Positions 20,294-27,045 of a DNA stretch of 42,466 nucleotides are shown in pieces. The stretch covers positions 1-42,466 of the forward strand of contig NZ_JADKCX010000149.1 in the NCBI RefSeq assembly GCF_016718685.1, read 5' to 3'. The notes beneath the pieces were generated by a model. The model saw only the letters and a list, made by a program, of their open reading frames with translations, was not told where the DNA came from and searched no databases. Origin of the DNA: Haliscomenobacter sp. (GTDB lineage Bacteria > Bacteroidota > Bacteroidia > Chitinophagales > Saprospiraceae). The position numbers and the translations under genes are program-made. Position 1 is the first letter of the stretch, and each line of letters starts with the position of its first letter.

Positions 20294-20923
20294 CTACTTC
20301 ATCTCCCCAATCAACTGTATCACCCCGGCAATCATGTACTGAACGCCCAAGGACATTACGATAAAACCCATGACGCGGGAAAGCGCCTTAAGGCCAGCCT
20401 CCCCCAATATCGTGTAGAGATAGCGCGCTGAACGAAGGATTAAATACACCAAAAATCCCAAAAGTACAATCACCGCGGCGACCACCAAATGAGCTTCCCA
20501 ACTGGGGTTTTCATTGTACTGGGTAATGAGGTATGAAATTGATCCCGGCCCTGAAAGCAAGGGCATGGCCAAAGGTGCAAACGAAATGTCTTGCTTTTGC
20601 AAAGCCTCTTCTTCCACTTCTTTATTGATGGCGCGGTTTTCGGCAAACTTGCCACTGATCAGGCCATAACCCGAGCTCAAAATCATCACGCCACCGGCAA
20701 TGCGCATGGCACTGATGTGAATGCCAAAAAATTCCAAAATTTGCGTGCCCGCAAAGAAAAATCCCAATAAAATCAGGGTGAAATAAACTCCGGTACTGCG
20801 CGCCGTACTGTTGCGCTCGGGCACCGTGTAATCAGGAGTCATGGCCAAAAAAACGGGTACTGCACCGAGTGGATTGACCACTGAAAAGAGAGCGCCCAAT
20901 ACAGCAAAGAATAGCTCAATCAT
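20294..20923 (-). CDS. MarC family integral membrane protein
   Basis: This 209-residue protein has six predicted TM helices. MarC hallmarks include FSVVNPLGAVPVFLAMTPDY near the N-terminus and ALAMPLLSGPGSIS-like residues (FAPLAMPLLSGPGSISYLIT) in the middle, followed by VMSLGVQYMIAGVIQLIGEM at the C-terminus. MarC was once linked to multiple antibiotic resistance in E. coli but its transport substrate is unknown. An intrinsic terminator just upstream (20980-21008) insulates it from the minus-strand genes before it. Confidence 0.93.
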   Translation of the reverse strand: MIELFFAVLGALFSVVNPLGAVPVFLAMTPDYTVPERNSTARSTGVYFTLILLGFFFAGTQILEFFGIHISAMRIAGGVMILSSGYGLISGKFAENRAINKEVEEEALQKQDISFAPLAMPLLSGPGSISYLITQYNENPSWEAHLVVAAVIVLLGFLVYLILRSARYLYTILGEAGLKALSRVMGFIVMSLGVQYMIAGVIQLIGEMK

Positions 20924-20979
20924 GGTGTGGCAGAGTTAAGTGGAAATTCAGCTCAGAAGTTAGCACAATTTGTGGAAAC

Positions 20980-21008
20980 AAAAAAAGGGAAGCCGATTGG
21001 CTTCCCTT
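20980..21008 (-). terminator. Intrinsic terminator on the minus strand
   Basis: The hairpin arms 20985-20994 and 20999-21008 (AAGGGAAGCC / GGCTTCCCTT) have a 4-nt loop and, on the minus strand, end in a T7 run. It would stop transcripts coming from the HAD side before marC. Confidence 0.75.
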
Positions 21009-21121
21009 AAAAACACCTAAAACCCATATTCATATCATGAAAACCTTGCAAAACAAGTCACATGGAGCAAAAGCCCAAATCATGTGAAAAGTTCTTTATG
21101 TCGTGATCTCAGGGTGTAAAG

Positions 21122-21144
21122 AAAGGGGAGTAAAACAACTCCCC
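21122..21144 (-). terminator. Hairpin, second copy of the repeated unit
   Basis: The arms GGGGAGT (21125-21131) and ACTCCCC (21138-21144) are followed on the minus strand by TTTCTTTAC. The U-tract is weaker than that of the copy at 20980. Confidence 0.45.
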
Positions 21145-21176
21145 CTCGAAAAACACCTAAAACCCATATTACAATT

Positions 21177-21207
21177 TAAAAATAGGGGAGAAATTAAATC
21201 CTCCCCT
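21177..21207 (-). terminator. Hairpin, third copy of the repeated unit
   Basis: The arms AGGGGAG (21184-21190) and CTCCCCT (21201-21207) are followed on the minus strand by ATTTTTAAA. With the other two copies it forms a tandem set of terminator-like hairpins. Confidence 0.5.
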
Positions 21208-21608
21208 ACCATAACACCTAAACCCATAACCTATCATGAAAATCTTATGTTTATCCTAAAGCTAATCAAGCCATTGCTTGCATTTGCTTTCATATCTTCT
21301 GACGCAGTTACGCGATAAAGTCACGCTTTAGGATAATTTTTTTTTGTTCAAAAGAAAAAAAAATCCTCAATGACTTCCTCATCCAGATTGCTGTGTTTTC
21401 TTTAAAACACGTACACCTTTCTGACGTGACTACGGCTAAAAGTCACGCGAAGGACGAAATTTTTTTCGTTTAATTGAAGTTCGGGAAAAATATTTCGATA
21501 AGCTGTATTAAAACATTAGAAATACGCAGCAAAATGACTGGTTTCGGTAATTTGTAGTTGATATTCATTTATTTGAGAAAAACATTACTCAAAATGGCGT
21601 TTGACCTT

Positions 21609-22253
21609 CTAGACAAGCAGATCATCTACGCTTTGGTAATCTTCAATAAAACGCAGCACATTCGGGAAATGCGCAAACTCTTCCTGGGTATGTGAGCTGG
21701 TGACCACCACCACGCGACAACCTGCCCGCCTGGCTGTTTCAACTCCGATGGGAGAATCTTCAAAAATGAGGCAATCTTTTAAGGGAACATCCAGTCCACG
21801 GGCAACCAATTCAAATACCTGTGGATCGGGCTTGCCTTTGGTCACCATACCAGCATGCACCACCGTGGAAAAGTGATTCCGCAAGCCATAAATGTTATCG
21901 AGTACAAAATTGACATTTTCTTGCGGAGCGGCCGTACCAACCCCCATTGGAATACCTTTGTTTTGTATTTTTTGTAAAAAATCACCCAAACCATCGATGA
22001 GTTTTAATTCGGAGATGAAGACCCGTCGGTAAGCATTTTCTTTTTCCCAGGCAATTCTTTTGACATCTTCATTGCTGAACCGATCTCCAAACAAGCGAGC
22101 CAGAATCTCTTCATTTTTGCCGTGAATGGTTTGCCGAACCTCCTCCAGGTCCATTGGTAAACCCAACTCCGCCAGTTTAATCTGCCAGGCCCGGTGGTGA
22201 ACCATCATGTTGTCGACCATCGTACCGTCCATGTCAAAAATGAATCCTGCCAT
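21609..22253 (-). CDS. HAD-superfamily phosphatase, beta-phosphoglucomutase-like
   Basis: This 214-residue HAD hydrolase carries motif I FIFDMDGTMVDN (nucleophile D7, acid/base D9), motif II around VGTAAPQENVNFVL, a lysine in VTKGKPDPQVF, and motif III IFEDSPIGVETARRAGC. The helical cap between residues 15 and 85 is typical of the beta-PGM/sugar phosphatase subgroup. I choose ATG 22253 because it gives the usual short lead into motif I. The substrate is probably a small phosphorylated sugar or glycerol-type compound and cannot be fixed. It is divergent from the membrane protein at 22329. Confidence 0.92.
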   Translation of the reverse strand: MAGFIFDMDGTMVDNMMVHHRAWQIKLAELGLPMDLEEVRQTIHGKNEEILARLFGDRFSNEDVKRIAWEKENAYRRVFISELKLIDGLGDFLQKIQNKGIPMGVGTAAPQENVNFVLDNIYGLRNHFSTVVHAGMVTKGKPDPQVFELVARGLDVPLKDCLIFEDSPIGVETARRAGCRVVVVTSSHTQEEFAHFPNVLRFIEDYQSVDDLLV

Positions 22254-22284
22254 TTTTTTTATTTTGAGGCACAAATATCTGTAT

Positions 22285-22313
22285 TTTGGACACATATCCG
22301 CAAACTAACTTTA
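22285..22313 (+). promoter_or_regulatory. Promoter for the membrane protein gene
   Basis: TTTG (22285-22288) and TAACTTTA (22306-22313) are spaced 17 nt apart, one mismatch from the phylum's -33/-7 consensus. The start codon follows 16 nt later, after the leader AAAACCTAAAACC. Confidence 0.5.
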
Positions 22314-22328
22314 TCAAAACCTAAAACC

Positions 22329-22880
22329 ATGCTCAACAAACTGCAAAAATGGGCCACTGGCCGCAATGTGATCATTCTCGTCCTGCTCGATGTGATCTTT
22401 ATGATAGGCGTGATGCCTTATATGCAAATGTTGATGGCACTGGTGATGAACCAGCATGCACAACCGATCGACTTGAGTATTCCCACTTGGACACCCGCAC
22501 AAGGTTTTGCACTGATTGAATCGTATGGCGACGCTGGCCGGAAATTGTACCGCACCATCGAACTCACTGCGGATGTCATTTACCCCCTGGTGTATGGTTT
22601 TGCCTTCGCCTTGCTGATTACTTTTTTGGCGCGCAAAGTAGCTCCCAGCAACAAATGGATGCCTTACCTGGCTTTTCTCCCGCTCATCGCCATGTTGTTT
22701 GATTATGCGGAGAACCTTTGTATTGTATCCCTGCTTTGTACTTATCCCCAGAAACTGATGTTGATCGCTCGACTGGGTGGTGTGTTTACCTTATTTAAAT
22801 GGGTTTTTGCTTTTGCCGGTATGGGCGTGAGTTTGATTGGGTTGATCCTTTGGGCACTGAAGGGCTTAGGGAAGCGCTGA
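22329..22880 (+). CDS. Four-TM membrane protein of unknown function
   Basis: This 183-residue protein has four TM helices (NVIILVLLDVIFMIGVMPYM; VIYPLVYGFAFALLITFLA; WMPYLAFLPLIAMLFDYAEN; FTLFKWVFAFAGMGVSLIG). The loop after helix 1 contains IESYGDAGRKLYRTIELTAD, and helix 3 ends with DYAEN followed by LCIVSLLC. The pattern is seen in uncharacterised Bacteroidota membrane proteins, and I cannot assign a function. ATG 22329 is chosen over upstream in-frame codons because of the leader and the promoter spacing. Confidence 0.85.
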   Translation: MLNKLQKWATGRNVIILVLLDVIFMIGVMPYMQMLMALVMNQHAQPIDLSIPTWTPAQGFALIESYGDAGRKLYRTIELTADVIYPLVYGFAFALLITFLARKVAPSNKWMPYLAFLPLIAMLFDYAENLCIVSLLCTYPQKLMLIARLGGVFTLFKWVFAFAGMGVSLIGLILWALKGLGKR

Positions 22881-22984
22881 TTCCCCCTTCCTCAGTATTT
22901 TTCCCTCCTCCCCCTTTCAGGGGATGTTTTTGATGTTCGGCGGAGCGAACTTTGTCGCATCAACTCATCAAATACACCACTGCC

Positions 22985-23494
22985 ATGCGACCCATTTCCA
23001 TATTGATTATCCTGTTTGCCAGCACCATTCAAGTGATTTTTGCTCAAAATCAACCCATACTGAGACAAGTGAACCCCAAAATCAGCGGCATTCAACTTCG
23101 GGAAGATTTGAAAATTAAAACCGATCTGAATTTTAATGGCACGCCCCAATTGGTCGCAGGCACTGCCCAGCAGCGCAATGTGCAAGTGATGGTACGCAAT
23201 ACCGGGCCGATTACAGCTACGAACTTTGTAGTAGAAGTGACCTATAACTGGAGGGTCGATCATGAATCTTTCACTGCGCAAAGTTTACAGCGCATCCAAA
23301 CCGTTGGTAGCCTGGCGGCTGGCCAACAAACCCAGCTCCAATTTGTGGTCCCAGACCAGCTGATTCGTAGAAATGCCCCCTACGGTTCTCCAAACGTGAG
23401 CCTGTCCTTTAAGGTTGATGCCACTGGAGTCGTAGCTGAATCGTTGGAAAACAACAACTCGGCAAGTATCAGTATCCCGATCCTCAATAATTAG
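22985..23494 (+). CDS. Secreted CARDB-like domain protein
   Basis: This 169-residue protein has a Sec signal (MRPISILIILFASTIQVIFA) and one Ig-fold unit of the CARDB type: QRNVQVMVRNTGPITATNFV, VGSLAAGQQTQLQFVV and a C-terminal VDATGVVAESLENNNSAS, the classic ending of CARDB domains. Such domains mediate adhesion or act as accessory modules. It has no sorting tail, so it is probably periplasmic. Its TAG directly abuts the stop codon of the convergent SDR gene. Confidence 0.85.
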   Translation: MRPISILIILFASTIQVIFAQNQPILRQVNPKISGIQLREDLKIKTDLNFNGTPQLVAGTAQQRNVQVMVRNTGPITATNFVVEVTYNWRVDHESFTAQSLQRIQTVGSLAAGQQTQLQFVVPDQLIRRNAPYGSPNVSLSFKVDATGVVAESLENNNSASISIPILNN

Positions 23495-24196
23495 CTATAC
23501 CCTTACTGAACTCATGCCCCCATCCGCGTGAATGACTTGTCCGGTGATCCACGCAGCATCGGTAGACAAGAGGAAAGTAGCTAGGGCCGCCAATTCGTTG
23601 GCAGTTCCTACTTTTTTGAGGGGGTGTCTGTTGGCGGCGGCCTCCCGTTTCTCTTCGCTGCTCAACAATCGTGCGGCCAATGGTGTATCAGTCAGCGAAG
23701 GGGCGATACAATTGACCCGGATGCCCGGTGCCAACTCGGCGGCCAGTGAGCGAGTCAATCCTTCTACCGCTCCTTTCGATGCTGCCACACTGCTGTGAAA
23801 CGGCATCCCTTGTCCAACGGCTACAGTGCTGAACAAAACAATGCTGCTGCCCGGGGTTTTCTTCAGGGCTTTAAGTCCGGCCTGAATGCTTTTTACTGCT
23901 CCAATGAGGTTGATTTCCAGGTCATCCCGAAAAGCGCTTGGGCTCAAACTGCTAAAGGCCCGCAAATTGATGCTGCCCGGACAATACACCAAACCATGTA
24001 GCTCAGCAGGAATCAATTCAGGGGAGATCTCCTCTTTACTGATGTCGAGCACATGGTGTTCCACGCCACTTAAATCCACTAAGCCATCTGCCGTGCGGGA
24101 AAATACAGTGACCCGATGGCCCTGCTGTATCAATTTACGGGTGATTTCCAATCCTATTCCGTGGCTTCCGCCCACGACGAGGTAATGATTTGACAT
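23495..24196 (-). CDS. Short-chain dehydrogenase/reductase family protein lacking the catalytic Tyr
   Basis: This 233-residue Rossmann protein has the cofactor motif GGSHGIG (residues 9-15), N96 in the EINLIGA segment, S123 in FSTVAV and K141 in VAASKGAVEG. The Tyr of the usual YxxxK motif is replaced by V137. Downstream IRVNCIAPSLTDTPLA is typical of the family. It is annotated as an SDR oxidoreductase, but an ordinary Tyr-based catalytic cycle is unlikely unless another residue stands in. I start at ATG 24196 rather than 24214 because it gives the usual short lead to the glycine motif. Confidence 0.88.
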   Translation of the reverse strand: MSNHYLVVGGSHGIGLEITRKLIQQGHRVTVFSRTADGLVDLSGVEHHVLDISKEEISPELIPAELHGLVYCPGSINLRAFSSLSPSAFRDDLEINLIGAVKSIQAGLKALKKTPGSSIVLFSTVAVGQGMPFHSSVAASKGAVEGLTRSLAAELAPGIRVNCIAPSLTDTPLAARLLSSEEKREAAANRHPLKKVGTANELAALATFLLSTDAAWITGQVIHADGGMSSVRV

Positions 24197-24272
24197 GACT
24201 TGTTGATTTTGCAAGTTCAGAACAATCCACTACGCGCTTTGTTTAGCCCTTCATACCAATATAGCCTGTAAA

Positions 24273-25814
24273 ATGACTTTCCATACTTTACGACTCATCC
24301 TGGGCGATCAACTCAATGCACAACATTCCTGGTATCGGGAAACCGCTGACAGCACCTTGTACGTGTTGATGGAAATTATACCCGAAACCCAATACGTTCA
24401 ACACCACATTCAAAAAATCTGTGGATTCTTTTTGGCCATGCGTGCATTTGCAGCACAATTGGAAGCAAATGGACACCAGGTACAGTATTTCAAACTGGAC
24501 GATGCCAATAACCTGCAGGATTTTGCAGCCAATTGTACCCAACTGATTGAACAACACCACATTCAACGCTTCGAATACCAGTTGCCCGATGAGTGGCGGG
24601 TTGATCGGCAATTGCTGACTTTTTGTCAAAATTTAGGCAGCAGCAAAGCCTTCGATTCCGAGCATTTTTTCAGTACCCGAACTGAATTAGCGGAATTGTT
24701 CAGTGGAAAAAAAACTTACCTCATGGAAAGTTTTTACCGCAAAATGCGCACGAAGCACCAAATTTTGATGGAAGCAGATGGCAAAACGCCGCTGACTGGT
24801 CGTTGGAATTACGATGCGGAAAACCGCAAAAAAATGCCGGCAAAGGTGCAAGTTCCCCCGGTACTTCAACAAAACAAGGATGTCAGCCATATCGTGGCTT
24901 TATTGACCAAAATGGGGGTCAAAACCATCGGCACAGTACATCCTCAACGCTTCAACTGGCCAGTTACCCGAGTGGAAAGTTTGGCCCTTTTGGATCATTT
25001 CATTGCTTTGCGGCTACCCGTTTTTGGCGACTATCAGGATGCCATGACTGATCGGGATTGGTTGCTGTTTCATTCCCGTTTATCGTTTTCCATGAACATC
25101 AAATTGATTACTCCACAAGAGGTAATCGCCGCTTGCATCAACTATTGGCAGGCGCATCAAGACACGGTGCCCTATTCCGCTCTGGAAGGTTTTGTGCGGC
25201 AAATTGTTGGTTGGCGGGAATACATGCGGGGCATCTATTGGGCCGAAATGCCGCAGTATCAAGAACTCAATTATTTTGAGCATACTGCTGCTCTACCCTC
25301 CTGGTTTTGGCATGCAAAAACCAAAATGAACTGCTTGGCTCAAGCAATAGGGCAATCCCTGGAACACGCTTATGCCCACCACATCCAACGGTTGATGCTG
25401 ACTGGGAATTTTGCGCTCCTGCTTGGTGTACATCCCGATGAGGTGGACGCATGGTACCTGGGGATTTACATGGATGCCCTGGAGTGGGTGGAAATCACCA
25501 ATACCCGGGGCATGAGCCAATTTGCTGACGGAGGAATTGTGGGGACCAAACCCTATGTATCCAGTGCCAATTACATCCATAAGATGAGCGACCATTGCAG
25601 CAAATGTCATTACGACAAATCCTTGCGCTACGGGCATAAAGCTTGCCCGTTCAATGCCTTGTATTGGGATTTTTACGACCGCCACCGCGATAAGCTACGC
25701 AGCAACCCGCGCATTGGTATGGCTTATCAGGTTTGGGACAAAATAGATGGAGCCGAAAAAGCCCTGATTCTGGAACATGCCGCCTGGATAAAGCAACATG
25801 TTGATGAGTTGTAA
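24273..25814 (+). CDS. Cryptochrome/photolyase-related protein of the iron-sulfur (FeS-BCP/PhrB) class
   Basis: This 513-residue flavoprotein belongs to the deoxyribodipyrimidine photolyase-related class whose characterised members repair (6-4) photoproducts and bind a [4Fe-4S] cluster. Seen here: the N-terminal LRLILGDQLNAQHSW, the helical FAD region (AYAHHIQRLMLTGNFALLLG; IYMDALEWVEITNTRGMSQF), and the Cys set C...HCSKCHYD...HKACPFN, which would ligate the cluster. Histidines in AYAHHIQR match the (6-4)-type active site. The stop codon abuts that of the convergent M50-like gene. The assignment to the FeS class is firm; lesion specificity is inferred. Confidence 0.93.
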   Translation: MTFHTLRLILGDQLNAQHSWYRETADSTLYVLMEIIPETQYVQHHIQKICGFFLAMRAFAAQLEANGHQVQYFKLDDANNLQDFAANCTQLIEQHHIQRFEYQLPDEWRVDRQLLTFCQNLGSSKAFDSEHFFSTRTELAELFSGKKTYLMESFYRKMRTKHQILMEADGKTPLTGRWNYDAENRKKMPAKVQVPPVLQQNKDVSHIVALLTKMGVKTIGTVHPQRFNWPVTRVESLALLDHFIALRLPVFGDYQDAMTDRDWLLFHSRLSFSMNIKLITPQEVIAACINYWQAHQDTVPYSALEGFVRQIVGWREYMRGIYWAEMPQYQELNYFEHTAALPSWFWHAKTKMNCLAQAIGQSLEHAYAHHIQRLMLTGNFALLLGVHPDEVDAWYLGIYMDALEWVEITNTRGMSQFADGGIVGTKPYVSSANYIHKMSDHCSKCHYDKSLRYGHKACPFNALYWDFYDRHRDKLRSNPRIGMAYQVWDKIDGAEKALILEHAAWIKQHVDEL

Positions 25815-26978
25815 TCAACCCATCTCCTGAGCCAAAGCCTGGTACTGTGCCCAATAAAACTGATCGCTGTATTTCTGCATTTTTGCAGGCAATGCAGCCA
25901 TCCCTTGCTGCAAACAGGCTCTCGCCTCCTCGTGATTTCCTTCAGCCCAAAACAATGCTGTTTTGGCCAATAAAGCATGCGCATCTGTAGCTGCATGACC
26001 CAATTTTCCGGTTTTATCCCAGGCCTGGCGCGCTTTGATGGGGTCTTTGGCCAAAAAGGCGTAGGCAAAAACAATGTCTTTGAGCAACTCCACTTTAAAC
26101 GTGATCGGCTGTTCATCTACCATACTTTCAAGGGAAGCCGCTGATGCCAATGCCTGGGCTGTTTCATTCCGATCCAGATGGTAGTAATATTCCAGGGAAT
26201 AAGCGAACGCCTGCATCAATTGAGAGTCATCGGTCTTTACCAATTCAATTTGCGTTGGATCCATCTGACCATATGGTTGCTGGGTATAACTTTGAGCCAA
26301 GAGTTCCAACATGGCTTGCTCTACTTGAGCAGCCTTACCACCGCCGATCAAGCGGAAAAAACGCGCCCGGTCGGTAAAAAATGCGCCCGTACGACCGGGA
26401 ATGGTGGTTGCAAAAAACAACATCAAAGAGCTAAGGGCAAACACCAGCAAAAAGACAAAAAAGACACGCATGGTCGGAGATGCACTGTCGGTCATTTGGA
26501 TGGCTCCCCAATAGGCTGGTATGCCAAGTAGCGCACCCACTAAGCTGGTGAGTGGCCCCGCTGCGACGATTGCAGCCAGTTTTTGTCGCAAATCAGGAGA
26601 CTTTTGGATGGGCAAGGTAGCGGCAACTCCACCGAATAAATTGGGGTCGAGGTTGAAATATCCTTCCACTTTTTCCGTCAAGGGATTGCGGCGCAGGCCC
26701 AAAAATCCTGCCACATACAAATGAAACTTGAAACCCAAAGCAAGTCCGGTCAACAAATGCCCTAATTCATGGGCGGCCAGAGCGGCCCAAAGCGCAACAA
26801 AGGCCATGCTGATTTTGAGAAAAGGTTCTATCCAAGAACCTCCGGTTCCGATCAGGTTTCCAATCAAATCATGAGGCAAGCAATTTTTTCCAACGTATAC
26901 CCCCAGAAAGCCCACGCAGGCACCAAACAGTGCTCCTACAATAACTTGAATGAACTTACTCAGTTTCTTTTTACTCAT
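25815..26978 (-). CDS. M50-like (site-2 protease family) membrane metalloprotease
   Basis: This 387-residue protein has a TM segment near the N-terminus, then a helix with the zinc motif HELGH (H70-E71-H74) in AALAAHELGHLLTGLALGFK. Further TM segments follow (about residues 130-195; ILAGPLTSLVGALLG-like AAGPLTSLVGALLGIPAYWG). A soluble C-terminal half of about 190 residues is rich in A/L/E helices resembling TPR-like repeats (EEARACLQQGMAALPAKMQK). The usual second M50 motif (NxxPxxxLDG) is not obvious; LDPNLFGG is the nearest candidate. This suggests a divergent, possibly regulated-proteolysis enzyme with a protein-binding tail. Confidence 0.82.
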   Translation of the reverse strand: MSKKKLSKFIQVIVGALFGACVGFLGVYVGKNCLPHDLIGNLIGTGGSWIEPFLKISMAFVALWAALAAHELGHLLTGLALGFKFHLYVAGFLGLRRNPLTEKVEGYFNLDPNLFGGVAATLPIQKSPDLRQKLAAIVAAGPLTSLVGALLGIPAYWGAIQMTDSASPTMRVFFVFLLVFALSSLMLFFATTIPGRTGAFFTDRARFFRLIGGGKAAQVEQAMLELLAQSYTQQPYGQMDPTQIELVKTDDSQLMQAFAYSLEYYYHLDRNETAQALASAASLESMVDEQPITFKVELLKDIVFAYAFLAKDPIKARQAWDKTGKLGHAATDAHALLAKTALFWAEGNHEEARACLQQGMAALPAKMQKYSDQFYWAQYQALAQEMG

Positions 26979-27045
26979 AACAACTAAATAATTGTTATGG
27001 CAAATTGTTCGATTGAATCAATTACAAATAAAGAACAATCTACAC

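Larger units (their letters stand above)
20924..21608. other. 685-nt repeat-rich gap without a confident gene
   Basis: This gap lies between marC and the HAD gene, both on the minus strand. It holds three copies of a unit made of a hairpin followed by CACCTAAA(A)CCCATA (21014-21025, 21154-21165, 21215-21225), two of them running into TATCATGAAAA(C/T)CTT. It also has two diverged direct repeats (21296-21345 and 21417-21470) that share TTCTGACG...AGTCACGC and an oligo-T end. Tiny reading frames are possible at 21037-21087, 21247-21318 and 21420-21473. It could hold small RNAs, decayed micro-peptide genes or a short mobile element; the sequence does not decide. Confidence 0.6.
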
